A stretch of DNA of 64,000 nucleotides from Morchella semilibera (taxonomy: Eukaryota; Ascomycota; Pezizomycetes; Pezizales; Morchellaceae). Below the pieces are notes generated by a model. That model was not told where the DNA came from. It saw only the letters and a list, made by a program, of their open reading frames with translations, and ran no database searches. Positions 13,757 through 25,900 of this stretch are shown piece by piece (position 1 is the stretch's first letter; each line of letters begins with the position of its first letter). Location: the NCBI GenBank assembly GCA_009192285.1, contig WBVU01000022.1:248001-312000 (forward strand), written 5' to 3'. Made by a program: the position numbers and the translations under genes.

Positions 13757-15452
13757 ATGAGTGCACCCGCAGAAATCCCGGGGTTTTACTACGGTATATT
13801 CTTTCGCTTAGTTGCACATTATCTCAGGTGAACTCCACGGGTCCTAACAACCTTACAGATGCTGTCAAAGGACGGTATTTCCGTCTTCTCCCCAACCATG
13901 CGGCTCCAACGTCATCATTCTACAGCGCATCCAGCGTGAAGAAGCAGCAAGAGGAAGCCCAGGTATAAGGCCCACTCACATTAGTATTGAATTGCTTGTT
14001 AACTAACACCATCCACCCCTTAGCGCATTGAAGAAAAAAACCAAACCAACCTCCGCCGCCTCAAGCTCCGCCGCCGGTCCCCACTGAGCCATAACCCCTT
14101 CCTACGTTGTACGCTGCAGCGCGAGCTTGGTGCCGTGACGCCATACGAGCTCGAGGAAGCTGGCAGACGCGTCTACGCGCTGCGGTTGAGGAAGAATAGG
14201 CTCTGGGATGCGGCCTCGGTGGGCGGCGATATTATGGCGTTTGCCTGCGGGGAGGCCGAAGCGGGCGGGGAGAGGCCCGTGGTTCTTGGGACGGCCGCGG
14301 GGCATATCGTGTAGGTCTTTTTTTGATTACTATTTTGGTTTTTTGTGTGTGGCGGGCGTGCTGATTGTGAGGGGTGGATGTGTAGGTTTGCACCGGCGAC
14401 GAGACAGGATGGTGTAGTGAAGTGTGATAGGGCAAGGGTGCAGAGTGTGCACCATTTTACTTCCGAGGTGAGGAGGCCTGGTGTTAAGTTGGGAGTGTGA
14501 ATTGAGGCTATGGGTTTGCTAATGGTGGTGTGTGTAGATCACTTCGATGTGTATATCACAGCAGAGGATGTTGATGTATGTACTCAGCTCATCACACTTT
14601 TAAGAATCAAAGATATATATCTGACAGGATCTTTATTATTATTACAGGGCAACCTGTTTAGGCGGTACTGCAAGTCCAGCGGTATATCGCACCAAACTAC
14701 CAGATCCGGGCAGTGAAACCTCTTTTATATCTGGTATATATATACGTTTGACCCCTCTTGGGAACTTACTAATTATCACATTAGGCCAGTATCTCACATT
14801 CTCGCGCCCTATACGCTCTATATGGACCTCTGCAGCCTCTGCTACCAATGGAGATACAGCAGTTGGTACTAACGTCGGCGTCATCTGCATTCGTGGGCCC
14901 CCGCATGACCGCGAGAGCCACCAATTCGTCACCAACAGTGATGTTTTTGCAATTGAATTTCTCCCACACGAGCCTTTTGGGCTCGTGTGCGGGTCTAGAG
15001 ACGGCGCGATGCGCCTTTTTGATGTACGAGTACGCCAGAGAGAAGGGATTGGGGGAGTTATGGTTGTGAACCATAGCACCCCGGTTACCCATATACGCGC
15101 ATTGAACGATGTATCAATGATGGTAAAAGGATTGACGGGATGTGCCTTATACGATTTGAGGTATCCACACCCCCCGAGCCCGAGTAAAGGCTTTGCGGAG
15201 AGAACAATACCGGTCAGGATTTACGGGAATAAACGGACGGTAGAGGGCCTGGGCTTTGACATGTCTGTGGAAAAAGGACTTGTGGTAGACGCTGGAGATG
15301 TAGGTGGTGCGAGAATTTTCTCGGCTATATCTGGGGAAGATATGGGAGAGATTGGACTAAAGGGCGCAGAGGGAAATATTAGAGCACTGAAGTTTGTAGG
15401 TGATAATTTGGTTGCGGCAGAGGGTGGTTGCTTGGAGTGGTATGAGATGTAG
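13757..15452 (+). CDS. DCAF4-like WD40-repeat protein
   Basis: Seven exons join in frame: 13757-13793, 13859-13962, 14024-14310, 14386-14467, 14538-14575, 14648-14733 and 14785-15452, giving 433 residues. The N-terminus MSAPAEIPGFYYDAVKGRYF matches the IPGFYYD...RYF opening typical of DCAF4/WDR21 proteins. The C-terminal half contains WD40-like blades, for example a GLVCGSRDGAMRLFDVR segment with an Asp-x-Arg ending like the motif that binds DDB1. Family knowledge: DCAF4 proteins are putative substrate receptors of CUL4-DDB1 ubiquitin ligases; their substrates in fungi are not established. The gene follows PMA1 on the same strand with about 400 bp between them. The exon chain rests on canonical GT-AG sites and continuous frame. 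Confidence 0.75.
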
Positions 15453-18400
15453 TTAAGCTATCAACATGTAGTGATAGGAGATACCCATGTCTGGTTTTTA
15501 ATAACCAGTTCACCTGGTTTTCCTGTCGAAGAATGGTGGTTGCGGGTTTTTTATTTGCTTGAAAGGATAGTAATATATGTTTGGCTTAATCTTGAAAGTT
15601 TATCTGTGCTAGAATTTCTCATTCTCCTCACAACTTATCACTCGTCAACCTTGATGGTGGCCTTAAATGCTGAAGGATGATTTGCCAGTTTTTGGGGGCT
15701 AAACGGGGCATCGGATTTTGTTCGTGATGGTATATTGCCAATATATGTAGTGTCGATTAAGGGGAGATTTCGCTCTCTTGATGGACACCCATTGATAACC
15801 TATTGAAGGCCGATGCTAAAGCTCAAGCCTGGCAATAGAGATAAACAAAAAATTCGCCCCCCATCAGTCCCTTGGCTCATTGATGAGTCTGGATATGAGC
15901 TTTCGGATGGGACACGTCCAGTGGCAACCAAGAAGCCGAGATCGAGTCTGTCGCCTTCCCATGCATCATGGGATAGTTAGGGGATGGGGGATCTCTGAAC
16001 AATCTTCGGTGGCACCATCTTATCATAGTCTTTAACCCACCCTACAAAAAGGTAACTTAGAATATCTGCGTTATCGAATGGAGCTGATTGGTCTTGTACA
16101 GGTAGGTCTTGAAAGCGTTTGATTTCGATCTCCGTTCATCCTGAAAAGGAGCTTAGATAAGTAAAGTAGAGCAAGTGTCAATTACGCGCGAGGTCGATAA
16201 ACGCAAGGCCATGAGAGATTTTTCACATATATGTAGATAGGCCACCTTATCTCCATTCCCTGTGGTCGATCAGCTCTAGGGACTGCGGAGAAGATTAAGG
16301 ATTTCTCCATAGTCTGTGCGTGCGTGCGTTTGCCTCGGCTAATTAATATGCTGGGCTTACATGTAGGTGTTTTCCCCAGGTCTTGGAAGTCTTCGCTAAA
16401 CCATAAATGTTTGTGGCGTTTTCTGGATCGTGATATTTGCTCTCCCCCTATAGAATGGGAGATACCGGTGGCTCTGACAGGCTTTTGTCGCCTTTCACCC
16501 ACAGCACTAGTGAGAGATGAGATGTGGTGCCCAGCAGTAGCCATGATGGAAATTGCCCCCTATGAAATTTACATCCAACTTCGCCTCCGTGAGATATGCC
16601 AATGCCAATCAATACTTTACAATAAATACCTTGAGCCTATTTTAGGGAGGGAAAGTATTGGTTTTAACTTAATCATAGTCTACAAATTACTGTGTATACC
16701 GTACCTATCTGAGTGGTTTGAACTAGTAAATCATATCCCTGGGATACTAGGCTACTAGTATCGCGTATATAATTAACGGCCTGCATTCCGCATTAGTATC
16801 GTCGTGTGGAACCCCCAGTGGCCGGCCGGTTCCAAGGGGTGGCAGGTCTAATTAGAACATCATGACAAGGTGGTGTTTTTATTTGTTAACTAAGCCCCTC
16901 CCAAGCGGGATCATTATTACACCTGGAAAGAGGTCTAGAGACTTGGTCGCTGTAGCCTCTGAGAACTCTAGATCTGGCCTATGCTAATTATAAACGCTTG
17001 GGCTCTAGAATATAGATCTGGAAGGGAGAAGAGAGGGAGGGGGGTTAAGAAAGCTACATTTAACCGGCCAGTCGTCGGTATGTATATCACGCGGGTCCCT
17101 AGGGGAAAAGGTATGACTCTAAGGGAGGTTTTGAAGCCGTTGATCTGTAGGTTCTAGAGACTAGACGCCGAGTGATACACCATGACCGCAGATGCTAGCG
17201 CGCTTGTTAAAAGTCTGGGCCCTTTTTGATCGTTTGGTTACGATGACATTTGACCGTTTAAGAAATTTACGTACGATTGTATTATGGCTTGATAGTATGG
17301 TGCGATGTTATGTAATTACGGTATTGGGTGTTTGATAGCTAAAATATATAGTGAATATTATAAAATTCCGTAAGATAACTATATGTAACTACTAAGTAGT
17401 TGGATGAGATAACTATAGGTATATAAGGGCGGGTGTTCGTATTAATGCGACTAGAAGGGCCTGGGGACATAAGGTATTGCGGAATGTCTCATAGTATATA
17501 AGTACGATGCAATGGATGTCTCTTTTATTCACGTCTCTCTAAATGTTTAAGTATGAGGATAACGGGTATATGTGCTATGCCCACTGTCCTCAGCCACTAT
17601 AGCTAATGTGGCCACTATAACTGCTGTCACTACGAACTGTTTGGTACCGGGTGGCCGGTTCATGAAGGGAAAGCACAAGAAGGTCGCCAAGGAAGTGCGG
17701 TGCAAAACCCTCACTAGCGGCCCGATGGTCAGCAATGCTTTCTGTGACGCCGTTCAGACCCGGTCCATTTCTAGGTCGGGGGCATGGAGGTTACTATATG
17801 TGCTACCGCGTACTCCAGCTCTTTGTCTGCTCTAAATTATAACATAGTGCTTTTGTTTGACGAATTTGAGATGAATTTTTTGTACGAAAAGTCAGGTATT
17901 AATTTCTCTCAAGCTTTTATCAAGGACGGATCTTTTGGGTCAAGGCTGCAGGTCGGCACCAAATTTTCTAGCCAGACTCATTTGGGCTGTCTCAACCTCG
18001 TTGACCGTCACAGTATATTACCGTATAATCACGACAACTCTATTATTGAAGTTATTTCTGGTTTATGGTATCTTGGCTTCCCACCAAATATGGACGGACA
18101 GGCGATCTTTATTGATAATTACTAACTGGGCTAATAGGAAACCTAAGACTAAGTAGTAGCGCATATATACTGATTAGTTTGCAATGGCTGGGTAAAAGTG
18201 TTAGTGTTTCTAGCCCGAATGGAGCTGTGGGGTTTTGGATTTAGCTCAGGGGAGATTTTCGCTGTCGTGTTTGAAGCAAGGTTCGGTAGCCTCCAGGGAT
18301 ACAATCATTGATTCAACAGCAACAATAGGTCCGGTAATGTTAACTAAAAAGAGAGACTTCGTTGCTTTTATTAATTACGTACAACATAGATAGGGATATT

Positions 18401-18799
18401 ATATACCTATAAAATAGAGGGCAGTGACTTATATATATAATTGGCTCTGGTTTACCGCATATATATTTCATGCAGTTAATGATGTAGGCAGGAAAAAAAA
18501 GCATATATATTTCACTATCCAATAGCTAAGCACGAGTGATGTTCTGTGACTACAGTTGCGGAATCACAATTCAGAAACTTAAATTCTATTTGAAATGGTT
18601 TTACGTCATTTAAACAAGCTAATAATAGGAAAAAATCACTAGGTCAAAAGAAAAACGTCTAAACAACATAAAGAAATCTACTCGCACTATAAAAGAATCC
18701 AAAAACGAAATTTCTAAAAAGACCACGCAATTCCAAACACCTATCCCTTCCGGGCCCCATCATATCCTTATTCCAATCCATAAAGCCAAAAAAAACTCT
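15453..18799. other. Gene-free, AT-rich intergenic block
   Basis: No convincing gene. Open frames such as 17784-18125 show no domain I recognise and may be decayed mobile-element sequence. One TACATGTA lies at 16358. Base composition becomes AT-rich from about 17.2 kb. With the block at 22.0-28.1 kb it encloses the single NRPS-like gene. Confidence 0.6.
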
Positions 18800-21700
18800 C
18801 TACCAGCACTGCTCTTGCCAGAACTTCAAGAATCTTCCAATCAACGCTGTATCAACCTCCTTGCAGTTGCTCAAGCTGGTGCTGTATTTCTGGCTCTTGT
18901 CGGTGAGGGAGTATGGCACACTCTCAACGGTATCCTTCCCATACTTGGCGCCAAAGAACTCCAACAACTTGACAGGCGGATTAACCGCGGGGTCCTGGTT
19001 TGACTCGCTGAGCCTCTTGAGCCACTCCGTTGGCGTCACTTCCTCAAACTTCAACCCAGCAGCACGGAGACCAGGTAGGAAGTCGTTATTCCACGATGTA
19101 AGCTTGGGGTGTGAAATGTTGAAGAATTCATCCCGCGGAACATCATCAGCAGAAAGGTACGAGATGTCAATCATAGTAGCTGCTACGATATCGACCGGAA
19201 GCCATGAGACGATTTCATCAGTGACAGGACGGGGGAGACACCCAATTGTGAGCGCTGACTGAATGGTGAGAGGGATAGCCTCGGTGGCGTTCCAGCAGCC
19301 ATTGATGGTGTCACCGACGACCTGTCCGATGCGGAGAACGCGAGCTGGCATCGTAGTGTTGCGGGCAGCGTTGGCGCAGATCTTTTCGGTGACGAGCTTG
19401 GAGCGGGCATAACCCATGGGCATCGCGTTCTCGAAAGTGGTGGGCTCAGTCTCAGTGATGATTTTTTCCGTGGTGTTGAGGACAGAAGAGATGGAGGAGC
19501 AGAAATTGAAAGTTGCGGGGGTGGCGCGGCGGGAGCTAAGGCAGAGTGTCATGAGATTATAAGAGCCACGAATGTGCTGAGCTTCGAAGGATGTTACGTC
19601 CATGTTGAAGTTGACAGACCATGCGGAGTGTATCACGATGTTGACGTTGTCAACGAGCTCCTCATAGACCTCAGGAGAAAGACCAAGAGTCTTCTGGCTA
19701 AAGTCTGAAGGGAAGGCGATAATCTTAGATAACTGAGAGGCGGTGAGGGTATCGTAGATGTGGCGCTCCTTGAGGGACTGGATTGTACGCTCGCTCGCCT
19801 TCTCTAGGGAGCTGGCACGGACAAGACAGTAAACTTTGCGAACAGTATCTCTAGCTACAAGCTGGGCGACGATATGGGCACCAAGAGATCCAGTAGCACC
19901 GGTAACAATCTGTCAGGTTCTTAGCATTGAATAGTAGCAAGCGATAACTAATGAAGGTAACTTACAATGTAGTCACCATCCGGCTTGGAGTTTCCGGGAA
20001 CATGTTGGGGAAGGTCCGAGTATTTGTCAATCAATTGCTGCAATAGATCACTCTGGGAGTCGACCTCATCCTTCTCGCCGGTCCTAAGACGGTGAAGGTA
20101 TCTTGCTAATTTCTTAAGGGTCGGCTGCTCGAAGACGACATTTTGGCCGATTTTCCCGCCAGTCTTCAGCTCGCGGACAATCTTCCCTTGGATCTGCATA
20201 GCACCCAAAGAGTCAAGTCCAAGGGAAAAGAAATCAGCATCATCATGGAGCTTTGAAGCATCATTGAGCCCAAGGATTTTGATAAGCTCTTTCTTGATGA
20301 ACTGCTTAGTCTCATCCTCTGAAAGCTCGAGGCCGTCCTGTGCGGCATGATTTTCAAATGCATCGTATAAAGCCTCAATCTCATCAGCATACTTTGCATA
20401 GTATGCGGCTCTGATAGCGGTACCTTTGTCGGTTCTTGGATACTCAACATCAGGTGGGAGGAAGCCGATCATTTCCTTTGAAATCTTCGCATATCCAGGC
20501 ATATTCTCGTTACCAGCCTCAACAGACCCCCAGATCTTCTCAATAAGCTCATCACGACTCAACCCCGCAGCTTTCTCATTTGGCACCAACAACATTCCCA
20601 AGTGGGGCCTCTGGGCACCAAATGCGAGACCTTCCTTGATGTATGGGTTCTCCCTTACACAGAGCTCAAGAGTGACGGGGTTAGCCTTCTCACCGTTAGA
20701 GAGGACAATGGTGTCGTCGAGACGCCCATAGTATTTCCACATGTTGGGATTGGTGGGGTGTTGCAGGAACAGATCATGAGTCTCATAGGAGCCGTCAGGA
20801 CGGTTGGTGAGTGATTGTGATGGCCAACCACCCTTGATGACAAGCTCGTAAATATTGGAAGTGACATGCTCCCATTGGGTATAATTGTCGAAGGATGGGA
20901 GAGGGCGGAGGTAGTTCCATTCATTATCGCCTTCTTCACGAAGGGAAGATAGGCCGATACCGTTTTCAGTACTAGTAAACTATTAGCTTTGCGGTCTCTA
21001 CAAGTAATGAATTGGGAAAACTCACGATCCATAGTAACTAACAAGGTTCACACCGTTAGCAACCAAGTTGTCACCGAGATCATCAGGACAACTGGCTCCA
21101 CCAAATACAACCCTCTGACATTTAGCCAACGCCTCAACACCACCCTCAGTCTCTGCAAGTAACTTCAAAGCATATGGAACAGCATAGAAGAGCTGCGTCT
21201 TTAACGTAGTTAGGCTCTCTACAATTGCGGGCCCAGTAACCGGAAGATCGGCGTTGAACAGAGCAATTGTCTTCCCTGCGGTAAGAGCTCCAGTCACAGC
21301 AATAACACCATATGTGTGGAACAATGGGAGTGTAATAAATGCATTTAAAGTAGTAGCAGAAAGAAGCCGGGCCGTGCTTAGTGCAGCCCTATGAGTGGAA
21401 GAAACAGGCTTTGGAAGACCAGTTGATCCGCTAGAGTGGATGATCCACAGCGGCTTCTCAGTCTCTAGGGAGTGTTCAAAGCCGTGGTCAAAACCGGTCT
21501 GCTCAGCAGGAATATTCTTCTCTCCCACAGGGTTGTAAATGGAGCTATTCACCATCTTCATGACGTTCAATGGGAGTGGGTAGTCGTCTCTGATACGGTT
21601 AATTGTTTTCTCGAAAGCAGGTTGAATGATAATATCAGCACAGTTTGTCTTCTGCAAAAGATGCTTGTAGGCAGCATCCGAGACTCTGGTTGACAAGAAC

Positions 21701-22017
21701 AGAATGGTCAATCCGAGCTTAGAGAGTGCGTATACTGATACGAGGTAGTCAAGGTTGGAGACTCCAAGAAGAGCTACAACACGAGTTGGCTGGGATGATT
21801 TTGAACGTGCTGGAGTGGCTTTCGAGTATTTCTTCGCAGCTCTGTAGGCAAAGCTGTCAATATCTGAAAGAGTGTAGTGGACATAGTTGAGTCCAGTGCT
21901 GGGATACGACAGGTATTGCTGATTGGGGTTTGCGGCGGCCTTTTCACGGAGGAGCTGGTCGAGGGTGAAAGCAGGAGCATTCGACTCAACGGAGTTTTCA
22001 ACACGAGGTGGGGCCAT
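18800..22017 (-). CDS. NRPS-like adenylation-thiolation-reductase enzyme
   Basis: Predicted to activate a carboxylic acid as the acyl-adenylate, load it on a phosphopantetheine arm and release it reductively as an aldehyde or alcohol. Exons on the minus strand are 22017-21026, 20971-19966 and 19909-18800, in frame, 1035 residues. Order: adenylation domain (about 20-520) with the A3 loop HSSGSTGLPKP, A5 YYGSTENG, A7 YGRLDD and A10 lysine in RTDKGTAIR; carrier domain with FSLGLDSLGAMQ and predicted phosphopantetheinylated Ser near 585; then a thioester-reductase/NAD(P)-binding domain starting VTGATGSLGAH near 668, with catalytic Tyr and Lys in GYARSK (about 833/837). There is no condensation domain. 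Size and order match stand-alone fungal A-T-R reductases rather than the longer Lys2 aminoadipate reductase. The substrate cannot be deduced. No other biosynthetic gene is nearby, and AT-rich gene-free DNA flanks it on both sides. Confidence 0.9.
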
Positions 22018-22640
22018 GGTAATAGAGATTTATGTTGGTGGTTTGGAAGTAGGTGTTAGGTTTTTGTAGGTAGTAAGCTATTGTGAGATTGTAAATGATA
22101 ATATTTGACCGATTCTAATGATCTAATGATATTTTGATATAAATATATCGAAGGGGGCGGGTGGAGTGAATGAGGAGTTTCTGTGAGTGATGTATGATGT
22201 GAATGATATTGAAATAGTCCTCACCTCTGGGCGACATGGTAGTCTTTATATCTCCCACTCTCGATGCCGAGTTGGCCACAGACTTGGACATCGACATATC
22301 AGTGATCAGGAACAAAATGCCGATAGGTTCTGAGATTCCTTTGGCCTAGGTGGGATGACCTAATTCCGAGGCACGGTCCATCCGGTAATCAGGTCCCAAG
22401 CGGATCCCGGCTGGTGGAGGATCAGCGGCTAGGTAGAATTGTAACTTCCGCCATATTGAAACAAGCTCACACCTAGCTGGCATGCCTTCCTTTCCCTTTA
22501 TCGGCACACTATTTCCGTTCCTTCTTTTTCAATTGGTGCCGCGCAACTGTTGATCTAGGGTACGGTTGAGTTGAGGTTTTTGTGCTTTCCTAAACAGGAC
22601 TCATAATATGCGTACATACAATGAGCAAAGTATACTGTAC

Positions 22641-22758
22641 TAGGCCCTTTGCGCAAAAGGCTCCAGAGTCCTTTCCTACTTGTATGATTGATTGATAGGA
22701 GGATAGGCCCCAGTTAGGTTGCCAGGAAAGGACTGGAGTCTTTTGCGCAAAGGGGCTA
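22641..22758. mobile_element. MITE-like foldback element, copy 1 (TA-flanked)
   Basis: 118 bp with long inverted arms, 22641-22676 and 22725-22758. They match except for two substitutions and a 2-base gap, around a 48-bp centre. The arm core is CCTTTGCGCAAAAG. Both ends carry TA, as expected of the target duplication of Tc1/mariner-type elements. There is no coding capacity, so it would be non-autonomous. Confidence 0.75.
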
Positions 22759-22873
22759 TTAGTTAATTCTGGATCTATGAAAAGAAGTAAAGAAAACTCT
22801 TAAGGGTTACTATTCATTAAAATGCCGAGGCTGCCTTTTGTGAATACCTACATACATAAGTAAGTACAAATTT

Positions 22874-22977
22874 TAGGGACTTTGCGCAAAAGACCGCAGA
22901 GTCTTTTTCCACTTGTATTGTTGGCTGATGAGAGGATCGGCGCCAATCAGGTTACCGGAAAAAAGTCTCTTTTGTCC
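22874..22977. mobile_element. MITE-like foldback element, copy 2 (decayed)
   Basis: Lies about 115 bp downstream of copy 1 in the same orientation and follows it along most of its length: ACTTTGCGCAAAAGACC, CAGAGTC, ACTTGTAT, GAGGAT, CAGGTTACCGGAAAA. The right arm is damaged: CTTTTGTCC replaces the expected CTTTTGCGCAAAG, and an inner segment is missing. This supports an older, immobile insertion of the same family. Confidence 0.65.
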
Positions 22978-25900
22978 AAGAAGACATGATCTCTACCCCA
23001 TGTACCTATACCCGGTACCCGTAGCAGTTTCTGTACGTAGAGGTTCCGGATAAACGGGAACTGTCTACTATACAGAGTGATATCACTATAGAATAGATTG
23101 CATCTCTAGGAAACTCTAGAAATAAGGGCGGGTTTCATGATTTCCCTCAACCTATCTCTAGCTGCAAGCCGAACTATCCGTTTCGGCCGGAAATAAAGAA
23201 AGGATTGAGGCCGAGCCCGCCGAAAAAATCGATGTCGTCTGCATCTCGGAGGATTGATGTGGGGTGCGCCACACAATCAGCATCTTGGTAAATATCCTTG
23301 GCATCTTGCTGACCTGCAGGGGCAGAGCTTCCCCACGTTTTTCTTCCGCTGGTTGGTTTGGGTTAATTTATGCGGCGTAGACACGGGCCTCCTGTTCATG
23401 CTGTCTCACTCGACGAATTGGGGGCCTCAATTTGGTTGCTGATCCGGAGAAACGAGTGAACTGGCTTGAAGGGCGCCGGCGAGATTGAATCTGCTAATAG
23501 GTGCATAGCTAAAACCTCTATCACTCTCGTTCGACAAACGGATGATTCAAAGAGAACCACCGAAAGACGATTTTCACCTAGTAGGACGGATCACAAATTA
23601 AAATGCTTCACAATATGGGTTGAACGCCCCCACCTCATGAAATCTCCATTCTATCACATCATCAATCCCTACGATCTATCGGCCGTAGCACGGCACTCAC
23701 GGGCCACAAAGAACAACATAGAGGCCTTCTAGAATGCACAGCTTTAATTCTCCGAAAACATATATGTAGCGTCTGTAAGGTTTCCATTGATCTCACGGTT
23801 AACACGGCACAATTTGAACGGCAACAGCTTCGGTATCTGTTAACCTGGGTCCGGAGCCCACTTCCCCTCGCTATCTTACTGCACCGGTACATGCCGCACT
23901 TAGAAATAGTAGTCTATGTATGTTCAATCTTTAGGGCCACTAAACTTCGCGCAAAAGCCTGCTTTGTCCTGCATAGGTCTTGTGTTATCCGCACTTCACC
24001 TCAAGGAGTACTACTTGGGGCCGTAATACAGATAAAGGATAACAGGCCGCAGTGGTTATTGCCGCTCTATCCTGACCACTCATGGGACGATGTGAGACAT
24101 CGGACATCGATGGTGGGGACTACGCTAGTAGACGTTTAGAAATGATCACCCTGTCTTGTGTTGATTAATCAAAAAGTCAAGCAAGCCGCGGTTCGGATGA
24201 GTCGGTTATCGAATAAGCTTATCTGGACGTTGAAGTCTCGATATACCCACCAGCTCCCAACAGGCCAAGCTGCTCGGCATTTCCTTCGCCAGTCACTACT
24301 TCTCACTCGGCGGTTACAAGTAAAGGCACCTATTTTTCGAGGATCATTTCTACCACTATGATATCTAGTTTGAAGCTTTAATATACTATTGGAGACTCTC
24401 ACTTATGAACACAGGTCGCTACTATAGGGGTTGGTTGATGTCACGGTCTTCCCTGTGCTTATGTTCTAAGGACTAGTTGAGTGAGCAAGCTTGTATACTT
24501 CAAGAGATAGCCAGTCCGCTTCGCAAAACCAGTAGTTTAATTAAATTGATCTGTCCACTGTCCTTGTAGAACGCCCTGTGATCTGTTTGGAGTCCTTCTC
24601 GCCGGGTGGGTTACGTAGGTACACTCGTAACTCGAAGGACCTGATGAACAAGACTTAGATGGCATGTCTACATGTGGTAGGTGGCCCATGTGGGACCTTA
24701 GTTGCAGTTTTATTAAGAAGCTTGTTGTCTCCATGCAGATCATTGCTTGTTCATGTAGAGCGGGTGAATGATCCCTCGGCCGGATACCATGGAACCCGAG
24801 CTATCTACTCCTGTGTCATTATTATCATCTATCACATAATATACTAGTACCTCTATATCGCTGAAGGTCATTACAACTCATGCCAGGGGAGCATAACAAG
24901 GGAAGAAACATAGTCCTCAGGGGTTATAATGGCCTCATCAGGAAGTCGCCCGAGTTATGCGCTCACCATCATTTAAAAATAAATTCTTGATCATATGATC
25001 ATGAGGGTATATTAATGTATACTAAAGGTCTTGCATAGATTCGTATACGTATGCCTGATATCGTGTCACTAAGACATGCAGAAAGAGTATGACGAGAGTA
25101 AGAGGAAGAAGGGAGAATTCCCGCCGGCTTGAACACAATCAGGAAGTTTTTTTCTTTTAAGATTTTTCCGGGACGTCCTTTTCAGTTATAGAAAGAAAAT
25201 CTGCAATAGACGCCTTTTCAGCTATGCTTTGAGTGTTACGTCATGTCTATCATGTTCTGGAGCTAAACTAAAGAGCTAAACTACTCATATAGCACATTAT
25301 ATTCCATAAATAATAACTCGAGTTTGTACTTTACATGTATATTAGAGAGTCTCTCTAAATCCTTCAATAATTAAAGGAAGAAAAATTTATCATAAATATT
25401 GGCCGGTAAATCAAAAACTAGACCAGTTTGGGATGAAATAAATGTTATTCAGGCCGTTTGACTTTGATATATATTTGTGGTATTAATGAGAGACATACAT
25501 GTAGTAGGTACTCTTTAGAATAACGTCCTGACTTCTAGATCTTAAAACCGCTCTATGTAATCACTTGATTCAATATATATACTGGCCGGTTTAGGGGATA
25601 AAAGTAGTTTGTGCTATTCTCCTCTATTTCCTGAGCAGCTGGTTATTAGTAATTTAGATTACTGAGAAAGGAGTTAGTATGTCAGCTTAATGGATATCTT
25701 GGTAAAATTCTATAGCACCATCCATAGAAAGAACCATCATTTGTGGTGGTTCAAAAATTGTCTGCATGTAAAGATTCGATGAATAAAGAAGGTGAAGTAG
25801 GAGTTGATATGATGGCACTAGTAGTAGTGATATAACCAATGGAGCTGGGACTTGCCATCCTTCTACCACATGTGCATGCACTTGTAGTATTCCTAAGACG

